64,000 bases of DNA from Burkholderia ubonensis. Lineage in GTDB: Bacteria; Pseudomonadota; Gammaproteobacteria; Burkholderiales; Burkholderiaceae. Shown one piece after another: positions 9,771 through 20,493 of this stretch; position 1 is the first letter of the stretch, and each line of letters begins with the position of its first letter. The notes beneath the pieces were generated by a model. It did not search any database. It saw only the letters and a program-made list of their open reading frames with translations, and had not been told where the DNA came from. The position numbers were made by a program, and so were the translations under genes. Location of the stretch: positions 1,488,001 to 1,552,000 of the forward strand of contig NZ_CP013420.1 in NCBI RefSeq assembly GCF_001718695.1, written 5' to 3'.

Positions 9771-10373
9771 ATGACACGCAAAACCCGTATTCAGCCGATC
9801 GAGCACGCCGACGACGACGCCGGCCACGGCTACGATCGCCCCAGCAAATCCCAGTTGAAGCGCGAAATGCACGCGCTGCAGGAACTCGGCCAGGCGCTCG
9901 TCGACCTGCCGAAGGATGCGCTCAAGCGCATGCCGATGCCCGAAGACCTCGGTGATGCGGTGCGCGAAGCGCGCCGCATCACCGATCACGAAGGCAAGCG
10001 CCGCCAGCTCCAGTACGTCGGCCGCGTGATGCGCTCGCTGACCGACGACGAGACGGCGGCGCTGCGCACCGCGCTCGACGCGCAGCGCGGCGTGAACAAG
10101 GCCGCGACGGCCCGCCTGCACTGGATCGAACGCACCCGCGAGCAGCTGCTGGCCGACGACGCCGCGCTGACCGAATTCGTGCGCCAGCATCCGGACGCCG
10201 ACGTGCAGGAAGGCCGCACGCTGATCCGCAACGCCCGCAGGGAGGCGCAGCAGAACAAGCCGCCGCGCTACTTCCGCGAGCTGTTCCAGTGGATCAAGAT
10301 CGCGAGCGGCGCGCCCGACGCGGACGACGAGGAAGACGAGTCCGCCGGAGAGGATCATGGCGACGAAGCGTAA
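9771..10373 (+). CDS. darP: Ribosome-associated protein DarP (YjgA, DUF615)
   Basis: A 200-aa highly charged protein matching the YjgA/DarP family, a late 50S assembly factor. Evidence: [20 protein letters not shown] near the N-terminus, [36 protein letters not shown], and [13 protein letters not shown] near the C-terminus. The tail is acidic ([17 protein letters not shown]). The ATG at 9771 gives the conserved start MTRKTRIQP; a TACAAT -10-like motif lies directly upstream, leaving almost no leader, and an ATG at 9762 in the same frame is an alternative. It overlaps mog by 17 bp, so the two are probably co-transcribed and translationally coupled. Confidence 0.93.
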   Translation: MTRKTRIQPIEHADDDAGHGYDRPSKSQLKREMHALQELGQALVDLPKDALKRMPMPEDLGDAVREARRITDHEGKRRQLQYVGRVMRSLTDDETAALRTALDAQRGVNKAATARLHWIERTREQLLADDAALTEFVRQHPDADVQEGRTLIRNARREAQQNKPPRYFRELFQWIKIASGAPDADDEEDESAGEDHGDEA

Positions 10374-10974
10374 CCATCCCGACGAGCTGGTGGTCGGCCT
10401 CGTGTCGATCAGCGACCGCGCGAGCACGGGCGTCTACGAGGACAAGGGCATTCCGGCGCTGCAGGACTGGCTCGCCGCCGCGCTGAGCTCGCCGTGGCGC
10501 GCGGAGACCCGGCTGATCCAGGACGACGCCGCGACGATCTCCGCGACGCTCGTCGAGCTGGTCGACACGGCCGGCTGCGACCTCGTGCTGACGACGGGCG
10601 GCACCGGCCCGGCGCGCCGCGACGTGACGCCCGAGGCGACGCTCGCGGTGGCGACGAAGGAAATGCCGGGATTCGGCGAACAGATGCGGCAGATCAGCCT
10701 GAATTTCGTGCCGACCGCGATCCTGTCGCGGCAGGTCGCGGTCATCCGCGAGACAGCCGACCACGCGGCGCTGATCATCAACCTGCCGGGCCAGCCGAAA
10801 TCGATCAAGGAAACCCTCGAAGGGCTGCGCGACGCGGACGGCCGGCCCACCGTGCCCGGCATCTTCGCCGCGGTGCCCTACTGCATCGACCTGATCGGCG
10901 GCCCGTACATCGAGACGAACGCCGCGGTGGTCGCGGCGTTCCGGCCGAAGAGCGCGCAGCGCGCGCCGCGCTGA
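10357..10974 (+). CDS. mog: Molybdopterin adenylyltransferase
   Basis: Adenylates molybdopterin before molybdate insertion in molybdenum cofactor synthesis. The 205-aa protein carries the MoaB/Mog fold signatures [39 protein letters not shown] (MPT-binding TTGGTG and the catalytic Asp in RRDVTPEAT) and [16 protein letters not shown]. Length and the [13 protein letters not shown] segment fit Mog better than MoaB. It begins inside darP. Its product would be needed by the formate dehydrogenase encoded at 55.8-61.1 kb, although the two loci are far apart. Confidence 0.93.
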   Translation: MATKRNHPDELVVGLVSISDRASTGVYEDKGIPALQDWLAAALSSPWRAETRLIQDDAATISATLVELVDTAGCDLVLTTGGTGPARRDVTPEATLAVATKEMPGFGEQMRQISLNFVPTAILSRQVAVIRETADHAALIINLPGQPKSIKETLEGLRDADGRPTVPGIFAAVPYCIDLIGGPYIETNAAVVAAFRPKSAQRAPR

Positions 10975-10997
10975 CGCGGCGCAGAGTGCCGGCCCGC

Positions 10998-11621
<624 letters not shown>

Positions 11622-11701
11622 TCATCCTGGAAAATGGCGGGCGGCGCACGGCGCCGCCCCGGCGGCGGGTTTCGCGTCAGCGGGCCCGGTCCGCAAGAAC
11701 A

Positions 11702-11707
11702 TATAAT
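11702..11707 (+). promoter_or_regulatory. Consensus -10 element (TATAAT)
   Basis: A perfect TATAAT 28 bp before the Ste24-type protease ATG. The -35 region at the expected spacing is poor. Confidence 0.5.
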
Positions 11708-11735
11708 TCTCGCATAGAACCCTTTGGCGCCTTCG

Positions 11736-12995
11736 ATGTCACCTTTTTCGTTCACCCTGCTGTTCGCGCTCGCCGTGCTCGCGATGGTCGTCACCAAGCT
11801 GTGGCTCGCGTCGCGGCAGGTCCGCTTCGTCGCCGCGCACCGCAACCGCGTCCCTGCCCGCTTCAGCGCGACCATCCCGCTGTCCGCACACCAGCGCGCG
11901 GCCGACTACACGGTCGAGCGCACCCGGCTGACGATGCTCGAGATCGTCGTCAGCGCGGCCGTGCTGGTCGGCCTCACGCTGCTCGGCGGCGTCGGCGCGC
12001 TCGATGCGCTGCTGTCCGGCTGGCTCGGCCGCGGCTACGGGCAGCAGGTCGCGCTCGTCGCGGCGGTGTTCGCGATCACGAGCGTGGTCGACGTGCCGTT
12101 CGAGTATTACCGCCAGTTCGGCATCGAGCAGCGCTTCGGCTTCAACCGGATGGCCAAGCGCCTGTTCTTCACCGACATGCTGAAGAACGTGCTGCTCGGC
12201 GCCGCGCTCGGCCTGCCGCTGCTGTTCGTCGTGCTGTGGCTGATGAACCAGGCCGGCAGCCTGTGGTGGCTGTGGACGTGGATCGTCTGGGTCGCGTTCC
12301 AGATGCTCGTGCTGCTGATCTACCCGAGCTTCATCGCCCCGCTCTTCAACAAGTTCGAACCGCTGAAGGACGACGCGCTGCGCGAGCGCATCGAGTCGCT
12401 GATGAAGCGCTGCGGCTTTGCGGCAAAGGGCCTGTTCGTGATGGACGGCAGCCGCCGGTCCGCGCACGGCAACGCATACTTCACCGGCTTCGGCGCGTCC
12501 AAGCGGATCGTGTTCTTCGACACGCTGCTCGCGCGGCTGTCCGGCGAGGAGATCGAGGCCGTGCTCGCGCACGAGCTCGGCCATTTCAAGCGCCGCCACG
12601 TGATGAAGCGCATGCTCGTGTCGTTCGTGCTGAGCCTCGCGCTGCTCGCGCTGCTCGGCTGGCTCGCGCAGCGCGTGTGGTTCTATACGGGGCTCGGCGT
12701 CACGCCGTCGCTCGACTCCAGCAACGCCGGCGCGGCGCTCGTGCTGTTCTTCCTCGCGATCCCCGTGTTCCTGTTCTTCGCGACGCCGATCGGCAGCCTC
12801 ACGTCGCGCAAGCACGAATTCGAGGCGGACGCGTTCGCCGCCAGCCAGACCGACGCGCAGGATCTCGTCAGCGCGCTCGTGAAGCTGTACGAGGACAACG
12901 CGTCGACGCTGACGCCCGACCCGGTCTACACGGCCTTCTACTATTCGCACCCGCCCGCGTCGCAGCGGATCGACCGGCTGCTGCAGCGCGCATGA
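11736..12995 (+). CDS. Ste24-type M48 family membrane metalloprotease
   Basis: A 419-aa inner-membrane zinc endopeptidase of the Ste24/HtpX superfamily, which processes or degrades membrane proteins. It has an N-terminal membrane segment ([20 protein letters not shown]), several further hydrophobic segments (~60-80, ~100-120, ~145-195, ~290-350), the zinc motif [13 protein letters not shown] near residue 280, and the downstream third ligand in [13 protein letters not shown]. The N-terminal peptidase_M48_N domain ([16 protein letters not shown]) separates it from HtpX. Its stop overlaps the rsgA start by 4 bp, so they form an operon. The substrate is unknown. Confidence 0.92.
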   Translation: MSPFSFTLLFALAVLAMVVTKLWLASRQVRFVAAHRNRVPARFSATIPLSAHQRAADYTVERTRLTMLEIVVSAAVLVGLTLLGGVGALDALLSGWLGRGYGQQVALVAAVFAITSVVDVPFEYYRQFGIEQRFGFNRMAKRLFFTDMLKNVLLGAALGLPLLFVVLWLMNQAGSLWWLWTWIVWVAFQMLVLLIYPSFIAPLFNKFEPLKDDALRERIESLMKRCGFAAKGLFVMDGSRRSAHGNAYFTGFGASKRIVFFDTLLARLSGEEIEAVLAHELGHFKRRHVMKRMLVSFVLSLALLALLGWLAQRVWFYTGLGVTPSLDSSNAGAALVLFFLAIPVFLFFATPIGSLTSRKHEFEADAFAASQTDAQDLVSALVKLYEDNASTLTPDPVYTAFYYSHPPASQRIDRLLQRA

Positions 12996-13939
12996 GCCGG
13001 CCGACCTCTCCCCGCAAGCCGGCCCCGCGCGCCCCGGGCGCGGCACGCGCCGAAGGCCGCGTGATCGCGGCGCACGGCCGCCACTACATCGTCGCGCCCG
13101 ACGAAGGCGGCCCGATGCTGCAGTGCTTCCCGCGCGGCAAGAAAAGCGACGTCGCGGTCGGCGACCGCATCGCCTACGAGCGCACGTCCGCCGACCAGGG
13201 CGTGATCGTCGAGATCGGCGAGCGCCGCAATCTGCTGTACCGCTCCGACCAGTTCAAGTCGAAGCTGTTCGCGGCCAACCTCGACCAGCTGCTGATCGTG
13301 CTCGCGACCGAGCCCTATTTCAGCGAGGACCTGCTCGGGCGTGCGCTGATCGCCGCCGAGGCAAACGACCTGAAGCCGCTCGTCGTGCTGAACAAGATCG
13401 ACGTCGAGGCAGCGCTGCCGGTCGCCCGCGAGCGGCTCGCGCCGTATCGCGCGCTCGGCTACGACGTGCTGGAGCTGTCGGTCAAGGGTGCGCCCGACGA
13501 TGCGCGCGCGCAGCTGATGCCGCATCTGGCGGGCCATTCGACGATCCTGCTCGGCCAGTCGGGGATGGGCAAGTCGACGCTCGTGAACCTGCTCGTGCCC
13601 GACGCCGAAGCCGCGACGCGCGAGATCTCCGCGGCACTGAACAGCGGCCGGCACACGACGACGTTCACGCGGCTCTACCCGCTGCCCGGCAGCGACGGCG
13701 CGCTGATCGATTCGCCGGGCTTCCAGGAATTCGGCCTCTATCATCTGACGGAAGGGCGCCTCGAGCGCGCGTTCCCGGAATTCCGCCCGCTGCTCGCGGA
13801 CTGCCGTTTCTATAATTGTCATCATCTGCACGAGCCGGGCTGCGCGATCCTGGAAGCGGTCGCCGACGGCCGCATCGCGCCGTCGCGGCACGCGTTGTAC
13901 GCACAACTGGTGCACGAGGCAAGCCAGGTCGTGCGTTGA
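12992..13939 (+). CDS. rsgA: Ribosome small-subunit GTPase RsgA
   Basis: A circularly permuted GTPase that tests late 30S maturation. The 315-aa protein has an N-terminal basic leader and OB domain ([20 protein letters not shown]), then G4 (VLNKIDV), G1 ([14 protein letters not shown]), G3 ([11 protein letters not shown]) in permuted order, and a C-terminal zinc knuckle ([16 protein letters not shown]) with the expected Cys/His ligands. The ATG at 12992 overlaps the preceding protease stop (ATGA), giving translational coupling. Confidence 0.96.
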   Translation: MSRPTSPRKPAPRAPGAARAEGRVIAAHGRHYIVAPDEGGPMLQCFPRGKKSDVAVGDRIAYERTSADQGVIVEIGERRNLLYRSDQFKSKLFAANLDQLLIVLATEPYFSEDLLGRALIAAEANDLKPLVVLNKIDVEAALPVARERLAPYRALGYDVLELSVKGAPDDARAQLMPHLAGHSTILLGQSGMGKSTLVNLLVPDAEAATREISAALNSGRHTTTFTRLYPLPGSDGALIDSPGFQEFGLYHLTEGRLERAFPEFRPLLADCRFYNCHHLHEPGCAILEAVADGRIAPSRHALYAQLVHEASQVVR

Positions 13940-14032
13940 CGTCCGGCCGGCGCGCACGGGGGCGCGTTGCGCGGCCGAGCCGCCCTTCCCTGCGCAATGC
14001 CCGTTGCCCGGCCATCACCCACAGGAGCGATG

Positions 14033-14350
14033 ATGCGTTTCAAGGCGCCGGATCTTGCGACCGCGCAGCATTGGGCCAACGTCCTCGAGGGGGCCGGCGT
14101 CGGCTGCGAGCTGCACAACCGCTATGCGACGGGCGCGCTCGGCGGCCTGCCGGCCGATGCGTGCGCGCCCGAAGTCTGGCTCGACGACGAACGCGACGAA
14201 GCGCTTGCGCGGCGCCTGCTCGACGCCGCATCGCGCGGGCCGGCCGCCGGCGCGACGCCCTGGCGTTGCCCGCAGTGCGGCGAGTCGCTCGAAGCGCAAT
14301 TCACCGCCTGCTGGCGTTGCGGCGCCATGCGCGAGCCGCGCGACGGCTGA
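14033..14350 (+). CDS. DUF2007 protein with C-terminal zinc ribbon
   Basis: A 105-aa cytosolic protein. Residues 1-~68 match DUF2007, a small alpha/beta domain (MRFKAPDLATAQHWANVLEG, then GVGCELHNRYATGALGGLPA and PEVWLDDERDEALARRLLD). Residues ~82-101 form a zinc ribbon, WRCPQCGESLEAQFTACWRC followed by G. The ribosome binding site ACAGGAGCG precedes tandem ATGs at 14030 and 14033; 14033 has the better spacing. Probably binds another protein or a nucleic acid, but function is unknown. It lies ~90 bp after rsgA on the same strand and ends in a terminator. Confidence 0.8.
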   Translation: MRFKAPDLATAQHWANVLEGAGVGCELHNRYATGALGGLPADACAPEVWLDDERDEALARRLLDAASRGPAAGATPWRCPQCGESLEAQFTACWRCGAMREPRDG

Positions 14351-14359
14351 CGCACAGCA

Positions 14360-14388
14360 AAAAGGCCGGCGTCGAGCCGGCCTTTTGC
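14360..14388. terminator. Bidirectional hairpin terminator
   Basis: AAAAGGCCGGC / GCCGGCCTTTT with a GTCGA loop, between convergent DUF2007 and CobD/CbiB-like genes. Confidence 0.88.
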
Positions 14389-14408
14389 GCTCCGTTCCGG
14401 GCCCTGCG

Positions 14409-15347
14409 TCAGGACACCCAGACCGCGATCGTCAGCATCAGCAGCAGGATCATCCACAGAATCACCGCGCGCCACACGAGGCCGACCGCCGACTGCAGCG
14501 TGCGCGGCGTGCAATCGTCGCCCACCGTCAACGGGCCGCTGTCACCGACCGCCAGCGCGTCGAGGCTCGACGGCTCGGCGAGCGGCCCGGCCAGCCGCGC
14601 GCCGAGCGCCCCGCTGCCCGCCGCCAGCAGCACGCCGTCGTTCGGGTCGGGCCACTGGCGCGTGTGGTTGCGCCACGCGTAGATCGCATCCTCGAAGTTG
14701 CCGACGATCGCGAAGCCCAGCGCAGTCAGCCGCGAAGGCACCCAGTCGATCACGAAGAACGCACGTTGTGCGAACGTCGAGAAGGCGGCGGTGCGGTCGT
14801 CGGCCGGCGTCGACCAGCTGCGCGCCAGGTATTCGGAAATGCGATACAGCACCGCGCCTGCCGGGCCGACCGGCAGCACGTACCAGAAGAACACGCCGAA
14901 CACGTGGCGATGCGACGCGACGACCGCATGGATCAGCGTATGGCGGACGATCTCGCCGACCGGCATGTCGACCGTGTCGATGCCCGTCCACTCGTGCAGG
15001 ATTTCGCGCGCGCGCGGCACGTCGTCGTTGTTGAGCGCGAGATGAATATCGGTGAAGTAATGGCTGAACTGGCGGAAGCCGAGCGTGAAATACACGACGG
15101 CGACGTTCCACAGGAACGCGAGCACGAAGCTCACCTTGTACAGCAGAAAATAGATCAGCGCGACGACCAGCACCCACGGCAGCACGACCGCGAGCCAGGC
15201 AAGGATGCCGTGCTTCTGCTTGCCCGCGTCGAGGCCATGCGCGACGGTTTCCGCATGAAACTGAAACAGGGCGAACACCGGATTGCTCGGCGACAACGCG
15301 CGGACCTGTTCGATGATGAGGGCGAGAAGAACCGAAAAGAAAGTCAT
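14409..15347 (-). CDS. CobD/CbiB-family integral membrane protein
   Basis: A 312-aa membrane protein related to CobD/CbiB, the adenosylcobinamide-phosphate synthase. It begins MTFFSVLLALIIEQVRALSP, a family-typical start (AlxxEq), and has hydrophobic segments at ~45-70, ~75-95, ~150-165 and 290-312, plus the block SRLTALGFAIVGNFEDAIYA. No other cobalamin gene is nearby. Orphan CobD/CbiB-like proteins beside core genes are common in betaproteobacteria, so a role other than B12 synthesis is quite possible. Transcribed convergently to the DUF2007 gene. Confidence 0.75.
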   Translation of the reverse strand: MTFFSVLLALIIEQVRALSPSNPVFALFQFHAETVAHGLDAGKQKHGILAWLAVVLPWVLVVALIYFLLYKVSFVLAFLWNVAVVYFTLGFRQFSHYFTDIHLALNNDDVPRAREILHEWTGIDTVDMPVGEIVRHTLIHAVVASHRHVFGVFFWYVLPVGPAGAVLYRISEYLARSWSTPADDRTAAFSTFAQRAFFVIDWVPSRLTALGFAIVGNFEDAIYAWRNHTRQWPDPNDGVLLAAGSGALGARLAGPLAEPSSLDALAVGDSGPLTVGDDCTPRTLQSAVGLVWRAVILWMILLLMLTIAVWVS

Positions 15348-15466
15348 GCGTAGCGCCGTCTTCGGGTTATGTCATTTTTTGCATAACGATAGCACAGCGT
15401 AAGCCGGGCATGGCTGCCGACGCCTGCGGCCAGCAGCCGGCCGCGCGCGCGGAACGACGCCCGCGC

Positions 15467-16153
15467 TCAGTGCGCAGCCAAGAAGCGGTACAGATTGCGC
15501 AACATGCCGGCAGTTGCGCCCCAGATGAAGTAATCCCCGCCCCCGTCGCCGCGCGGATAAGGCATCGCAAAAAAACGACGCTCTCCGCCGTCCCAACGGA
15601 ATGTGCGGATCTGATGGTTCGCCGGATTCATCAGGAACGCGAGCGGCACCTCGAAGATCTCCGCGACTTCGAACGTATCCGCCTGCACCGTGAAGGGTGG
15701 ATGCACGAGGCCGACGACCGGCGTCACGCAAAAGCCGGTGCCCGTCAGGTAGTCCGGCAGCGCGCCGAGGATCTCGACCTGCTCGCCGGCGAGCCCGATC
15801 TCCTCCTTCGCCTCGCGCAACGCCGTCGCGGTCGCGTCACGGTCGAACGGCTCGCGCCGGCCGCCGGGAAAGCTGACCTGTCCGGCATGATCGTTCAGGT
15901 GATCGGCACGCTGCGTGAGCAGCACGGTCAGGCCGGCTTCACGGACGACGAGCGGCACGAGCACGGCCGCGCTGCGCGGATCGACGCCTTCCTGCAGCCG
16001 CGCCTCGCCCGGCTCGACGCTCCATTCGAGCGTACGCGCGAATCGTTCGCGCAGGCCGGACGGCGTCAGCAACCGTGAATCGATGGACGGCAAGCCGGTG
16101 CCGGTGCCTTCGACCGGCAGCACTTCGGGATCGATGATGAGGCGGCGATTCAA
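15467..16153 (-). CDS. CoA pyrophosphatase-type Nudix hydrolase
   Basis: A 228-aa Nudix protein of the NudL/CoAse group, which splits CoA into phosphopantetheine and adenosine 3',5'-bisphosphate. Evidence is the upstream CoAse-specific segment LLTQRADHLNDHAGQVSFPG directly followed by the Nudix box GGRREPFDRDATATALREAK-EEIGL. The acidic metal-binding REAKEE is intact. The box deviates from strict GX5EX7REUXEEXGU at the first Glu, as is usual in NudL. The C-terminus IWGATAGMLRNLYRFLA is also typical. No operon partner is evident. Confidence 0.88.
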   Translation of the reverse strand: MNRRLIIDPEVLPVEGTGTGLPSIDSRLLTPSGLRERFARTLEWSVEPGEARLQEGVDPRSAAVLVPLVVREAGLTVLLTQRADHLNDHAGQVSFPGGRREPFDRDATATALREAKEEIGLAGEQVEILGALPDYLTGTGFCVTPVVGLVHPPFTVQADTFEVAEIFEVPLAFLMNPANHQIRTFRWDGGERRFFAMPYPRGDGGGDYFIWGATAGMLRNLYRFLAAH

Positions 16154-16205
16154 TGGGACTCTCGGGTTCGCGTGTCGTATCGAGCATATTGTCGCGCCAG
16201 AATGA

Positions 16206-16231
16206 AAAAAGCACCCGGGTGGGTGCTTTTT
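16206..16231. terminator. Hairpin terminator after rplS
   Basis: AAAAAGCACCC / GGGTGCTTTTT around a GGGT loop, directly downstream of rplS on the minus strand. Confidence 0.9.
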
Positions 16232-16242
16232 CCTTACAGCTC

Positions 16243-16632
16243 TTACGCCTGGACAGCTGCGGTGCGATCCTTCGACACCAGCTTTTCCTTGATTCGAGCC
16301 GACTTGCCCGAACGCTCGCGCAGGTAGTACAGCTTCGCGCGACGCACGTCGCCGCGACGCTTCACGACGATGCTCGCCAGCAGCGGCGAGTAGGTCTGGA
16401 ACGTACGCTCAACGCCTTCGCCCGACGAGATCTTGCGGACGATGAACGCCGAGTTGAGGCCACGGTTGCGCTTCGCGATCACGACGCCTTCGTAAGCCTG
16501 AACGCGCTTGCGGTTACCTTCAACCACGTTCACGTTCACGATCACCGTGTCGCCCGGGGCGAATTCGGGGATCGTCTTGCCTGCGAGCGCGCGCTCGATT
16601 TCTTCCTGCTCAAGCTTTGCAATCAGATTCAT
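16243..16632 (-). CDS. rplS: 50S ribosomal protein L19
   Basis: A 129-aa L19 that sits at the subunit interface. Clear family sequence: [57 protein letters not shown] and [25 protein letters not shown] lies 6 nt before the ATG at 16632; the adjacent in-frame GTG at 16635 is less well spaced. Last gene of the rpsP-rimM-trmD-rplS operon, after a 134-bp gap from trmD that may hold its own control. Confidence 0.98.
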   Translation of the reverse strand: MNLIAKLEQEEIERALAGKTIPEFAPGDTVIVNVNVVEGNRKRVQAYEGVVIAKRNRGLNSAFIVRKISSGEGVERTFQTYSPLLASIVVKRRGDVRRAKLYYLRERSGKSARIKEKLVSKDRTAAVQA

Positions 16633-16766
16633 CACTGACTCCTAAAACCATCTTGTCGGCGTTTGCGCCCGCCCGTTTCCAGGCCCGGCCCCGATAGAGG
16701 ATGGATTCACATCAGGCGCCGCGCACGCATGCACGGCACCGCCAATTCCCGCCCGCCAGAGCCGCC

Positions 16767-17561
16767 TCAGGAGGCGTTCTTCGCTTCGCGTGCGAGATTC
16801 GCGAGCCACGCCTCGTCGGCACGGCTCAGCAACTTGTCGCGACGCGCCCGGTCGATCAGGTCCGGACGCTTCAGCCACGTATTCCTCAATGCTTCCTGGC
16901 GCCGCCAGCGCTCGATCTCGGCATGATGGCCGCCGAGCAGCACGTCCGGCACCCGCACGCCCTCGTATTCCTCGGGCCGCGTGTAATGCGGGCAATCGAG
17001 CAGGCCGCCGACGAAGCTGTCCTGCACGGCCGACTGCGCATCGTTCAGCACGCCGGGCAGCAGGCGCACGACCGCATCCATCATCGCCATCGCCGGCAGC
17101 TCGCCGCCCGACAGCACGAAATCGCCGAGGCTGATTTCCTCGTCGACGCAGCGGTCGAGCAGGCGCTGGTCGATCGCTTCGTAGCGGCCGCACAGCACGA
17201 TGACGCCCGGCTCCTGCGCCATCCGCACGACGCGTTCATGCGTGAGCGGCGCGCCCTGCGGCGACATCATCACCACGCGCGGGCTCGCGACGCCCTGCTC
17301 CGCCTGCGCCGCCTTCGCGGCGCCGATCGCAGCCTCGAGCGGCTTCGCCAGCATCACCATGCCCGGACCGCCGCCGTACGGCCGATCGTCGACCGTGCGG
17401 TAGTTGTTCGTCGTGAAGTCACGCGGGTTCCAGGTACGCAACCCGAAACTGCCCTGCTTCACGGCCCGGCTGGTAATGCCCCAGTCGGTCAGCGCACGGA
17501 ACATTTCGGGAAAGAGCGTGACGACATCGAACTGCACCGCGCTCTCCGTGACCTGGTTCAT
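16767..17561 (-). CDS. trmD: tRNA (guanine37-N1)-methyltransferase
   Basis: Methylates G37 next to the anticodon to prevent +1 frameshifting. The 264-aa protein has the SPOUT trefoil-knot sequences [20 protein letters not shown] and [20 protein letters not shown], plus the N-terminal [20 protein letters not shown] and [20 protein letters not shown]. Its ATG directly abuts the rimM stop codon, so translation is probably coupled. Confidence 0.98.
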   Translation of the reverse strand: MNQVTESAVQFDVVTLFPEMFRALTDWGITSRAVKQGSFGLRTWNPRDFTTNNYRTVDDRPYGGGPGMVMLAKPLEAAIGAAKAAQAEQGVASPRVVMMSPQGAPLTHERVVRMAQEPGVIVLCGRYEAIDQRLLDRCVDEEISLGDFVLSGGELPAMAMMDAVVRLLPGVLNDAQSAVQDSFVGGLLDCPHYTRPEEYEGVRVPDVLLGGHHAEIERWRRQEALRNTWLKRPDLIDRARRDKLLSRADEAWLANLAREAKNAS

Positions 17562-18239
17562 TTAGTAATCGGCTTCCCAGTCGACGACGATGCGACGCGC
17601 CGCCTGATCGACCGTTTTGACGTACACGCCAACGAACGGGATCAGCCGCTCGGCAGGCGCCGGCTGGCCGTCTTTCCCGGTCGCCGGATATTCGATGCGC
17701 ATGATCGAATGCGCGCCGTTGTCGATCATCCCGATCACTTTCCCGAGCGCCACCGATTGCTCGTTGACGACGTCGAGACCGATCAGGTCGACCCAGTAGA
17801 ACTCGTCTGCGTCCAGCGCCGGAAAATCTTCCCGGCGCACGGACACGCGAAAGCCGCGCAAAGCCAGCGCGGCATCGCGATCGCCCAGACCGGCGAGATG
17901 CGCGACGACCGTGTCGCCGTGCGTCTTCGCCTGCGTGATGCGGACGGCATGCCGCTCCGCACCTTTTTCCAGCCACCAGCGGCGCGCGTTGAGCAGCGCG
18001 TCGCCGCCGCGACCGGCGTCGGCGTGGGTCATCACCTTGACCCAGCCCTTCAGGCCGTAGGCATCGACCACCGCTCCGACCTCGACGGCGTCATCGGGCC
18101 AGGCTTGCACCGCTTCGAGGCTGCCCTGCTCGGCAGCCGTGCCGGCGTTCGCGGCAGTACCGCGCTCGACCGGCTTGCGGACGAATGCGCCGAACGACGC
18201 TCGCCCGCGCTTCGCGTTACCGGAATCGTGACCCGCCAT
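17562..18239 (-). CDS. rimM: Ribosome maturation factor RimM
   Basis: Helps 16S rRNA processing and 30S head assembly by binding S19. The 225-aa protein has the N-terminal RimM domain ([20 protein letters not shown]) and the PRC-barrel domain ([20 protein letters not shown], and [20 protein letters not shown]). It is longer than the ~180-aa E. coli protein because about 60 residues ([20 protein letters not shown] onward, Ala/Gly-rich) precede the conserved part. No internal start with a better ribosome binding site is evident, so the extension may be real. Begins 42 bp after rpsP. Confidence 0.95.
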   Translation of the reverse strand: MAGHDSGNAKRGRASFGAFVRKPVERGTAANAGTAAEQGSLEAVQAWPDDAVEVGAVVDAYGLKGWVKVMTHADAGRGGDALLNARRWWLEKGAERHAVRITQAKTHGDTVVAHLAGLGDRDAALALRGFRVSVRREDFPALDADEFYWVDLIGLDVVNEQSVALGKVIGMIDNGAHSIMRIEYPATGKDGQPAPAERLIPFVGVYVKTVDQAARRIVVDWEADY

Positions 18240-18281
18240 CAATGCACCTCGCAGCCGGCACGACCGGCACACCGCGCCATG

Positions 18282-18536
18282 TTAGGCAGCCGGCTGCGCC
18301 TTCTGCGCTTGCTTCACGAGACGCTCGACGGTCGGCGACAGTTGCGCGCCAACGCCTTGCCAGTACGTCAGGCGATCCTGAGCGATACGCAGCGATTCGC
18401 CCTTCGTAGCGACCGGGTTGTAGAAGCCGACGCGCTCGATGAAGCGGCCGTCACGACGGTTGCGCGAATCGGTAGCGACGATGTTGTAGAACGGGCGCTT
18501 CTTCGAGCCGCCGCGAGCCAGACGGATGATAACCAT
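18282..18536 (-). CDS. rpsP: 30S ribosomal protein S16
   Basis: The 84-aa S16, first gene of the operon. Family sequence [40 protein letters not shown] and [20 protein letters not shown]. Divergent from the sugar dehydrogenase gene; the operon promoter should lie in the 150 bp between them. Confidence 0.98.
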   Translation of the reverse strand: MVIIRLARGGSKKRPFYNIVATDSRNRRDGRFIERVGFYNPVATKGESLRIAQDRLTYWQGVGAQLSPTVERLVKQAQKAQPAA

Positions 18537-18689
18537 ATGAAATCCTTCGGGAAAACCGGGTTCGAAACTACTGAAACGTGCGATTATAGCTGGAAACCAG
18601 AGGCACAACAAACACTTACGCGCAAAAAATCCGCGAACGCCCGACCGCCGGGCATACAATCGGCCTGTCCAGGACCGTCCGCCGCCGCC

Positions 18690-19826
18690 ATGCCGCCGCT
18701 TCGCGCCGTGGCGCGCCGCGCGCAGCGCCGCGTCGCGGCGCTCGTTGCCGGCGTCGCCTGTCTCGCCTCCGCAACGACGTTCGCCGCCGGCCTGCCGGTG
18801 AGCGAACTCGTCGTGCCGCCCGGTTTCCACGTGTCGCTGCTCACTGATGCCGTGCCGACTGCACGGGAAATGGCTTGGTCGCCGCGCGGCATCCTGTATG
18901 TCGGCACCCGCGAAGGCCGCGTGCACGCGCTCGTGATGAGGGAGGGCCAGATCAGCGCGCATTACGTGATCGCGTCCGGGCTCGACATGCCGGTCGGCGT
19001 CGCCTACCGGGACGGCGCATTGTACGTGTCGGCCGTATCGCGCATTGTGCGCCTCGACCGCATCGACGACCAGCTTGCCGCGCCGCCGAAGCATGTGGTC
19101 GTCACCGATGCGCTGCCGGCCGAGCACCATCACGGCTGGAAATTCATCGCGTTCGGGCCGGACGGCAGGCTGTACGTGCCGACCGGCGCACCATGCAACG
19201 TATGCCTCGCCGACCGCAACCGGTTCGCGGTCATCGCGCGCATGAATCCGGACGGCAGTCACCGGGAGGTAGTCGCGCGCGGCGTGCGCAATACGGTCGG
19301 ATTCGCGTGGCATCCGGACACGGGCGAGCTGTGGTTCACCGACAACGGCCGCGACTGGATGGGCGACGACGTGCCGGACGACAAGCTCAACCGCGCGCCG
19401 CACGCGGGCCTCGACTTCGGCTTCCCCTATTGCCACGGCGGCGACACGCCCGACCCCGAGTACGGCAGCCATGACGCGTGCCGCCGCTACACGGGCCCCG
19501 TGCTGAAGCTCGGCGCGCATGTCGCCTCGCTCGGCATGCGCTTCTACACCGGTTCGATGTTTCCGGCCGCGTACCGCAACAACATCTTCATCGCCGAACA
19601 CGGCTCGTGGAACCGCCGCACCAAGGTCGGTTATCGCGTGATGCGCGTCGTGGCGTCCGCCGACGGCAGCCACGCGCAGCAAACGCCGTTCGTGACCGGC
19701 TGGCTGCGGCCCGACGGCACCGTATGGGGCCGCCCGGCCGACGTGCTGGCGCTGCCCGACGGCTCGCTGCTCGTCAGCGACGACTACGCGGGTGCGATCT
19801 ACCGCATCACCTATGCGGCACCTTGA
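18690..19826 (+). CDS. PQQ-dependent sugar (sorbosone-type) dehydrogenase
   Basis: A 378-aa periplasmic beta-propeller oxidoreductase of the glucose/sorbosone dehydrogenase family. A signal peptide spans residues ~1-32 (ends ATTFAAG). Family blocks include [77 protein letters not shown] and [17 protein letters not shown]. The HHHG and N-terminal Arg/His residues match the PQQ pocket of the family; the sugar cannot be predicted. A TACAAT -10-like motif is at 18655. It stands alone, so electron transfer must rely on distant genes. Confidence 0.85.
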   Translation: MPPLRAVARRAQRRVAALVAGVACLASATTFAAGLPVSELVVPPGFHVSLLTDAVPTAREMAWSPRGILYVGTREGRVHALVMREGQISAHYVIASGLDMPVGVAYRDGALYVSAVSRIVRLDRIDDQLAAPPKHVVVTDALPAEHHHGWKFIAFGPDGRLYVPTGAPCNVCLADRNRFAVIARMNPDGSHREVVARGVRNTVGFAWHPDTGELWFTDNGRDWMGDDVPDDKLNRAPHAGLDFGFPYCHGGDTPDPEYGSHDACRRYTGPVLKLGAHVASLGMRFYTGSMFPAAYRNNIFIAEHGSWNRRTKVGYRVMRVVASADGSHAQQTPFVTGWLRPDGTVWGRPADVLALPDGSLLVSDDYAGAIYRITYAAP

Positions 19827-19950
19827 CGCAGAGCAGGGGTGACCGCCTCCACCACCGCATCGTAGAATGCGTGCCGGGCTGCACGCCCGCGCCGCGTCTG
19901 CGGCGGTCCATTCCAACGCCCCATTCCAACGACATTACGCCCGCCCATCC

Positions 19951-20421
19951 ATGTCCAGCAGCAGCACCGCCCCGATCCGCCGCTTCCGCTCCAAGACGCT
20001 TACCGCCGCCCTCGCGTTCCTGTTCGGCTCGATCGGCGCGCATCGCTTCTATCTGTACGGCTTTCGGGACGTCTATGGCTGGGCGCATCTGCTCGCGACG
20101 ATCGTCGGCATTCCCGGCTTCCTGCTGCTCGCTGCGACCCAGCGCACCGCCGGCCTCGGCTGGTGGCTGGCGCTGCCCGGCGCGATTTCGCTGCTGGCGG
20201 CCTTCCTCGCGGCCCTCGTCTACGGCTTGCGTCCGGATGAAAAATGGGATGCGCAATTCAATGCGGACACCGGCAGGCACAGCCGCTCAGGCTGGACGGT
20301 GATCTTCGTCGTGATCTTCTCGCTGCTGATCGGCGCGTTCCTGCTGATGACGGCGCTCGCGCTCTCGTTCCAGACGTATTTCGAGTCGCAGGTCGAAGCG
20401 GCCAAGCAGATCTCGCAATAA
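19951..20421 (+). CDS. TM2-domain membrane protein
   Basis: A 156-aa inner-membrane protein. Residues ~13-60 match the TM2 domain: RSKTLTAALAFLFGSIGAHR followed by FYLYG and a second hydrophobic helix (AHLLATIVGIPGFLLLA). Two further hydrophobic segments lie at ~70-90 and ~113-138. The ATG at 19951 gives a short cytosolic leader. TM2 proteins are poorly characterised; no function is proposed. Follows the dehydrogenase gene by ~125 bp and converges on the radical SAM gene. Confidence 0.8.
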   Translation: MSSSSTAPIRRFRSKTLTAALAFLFGSIGAHRFYLYGFRDVYGWAHLLATIVGIPGFLLLAATQRTAGLGWWLALPGAISLLAAFLAALVYGLRPDEKWDAQFNADTGRHSRSGWTVIFVVIFSLLIGAFLLMTALALSFQTYFESQVEAAKQISQ

Positions 20422-20493
20422 ATACACGGGAGCGACGCGCCGGGTGCCCGCTGCGCCGGCGGCGTCGCGCCCTATTCGACGGCGCGCCGGGAA

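Noticed and set aside
16701..18689. Plus-strand open frame running into the sugar dehydrogenase gene, suggesting a 1041-aa protein
   Set aside because: The first 660 codons are antisense to trmD, rimM and rpsP. The signal peptide and family sequence start only at 18690.
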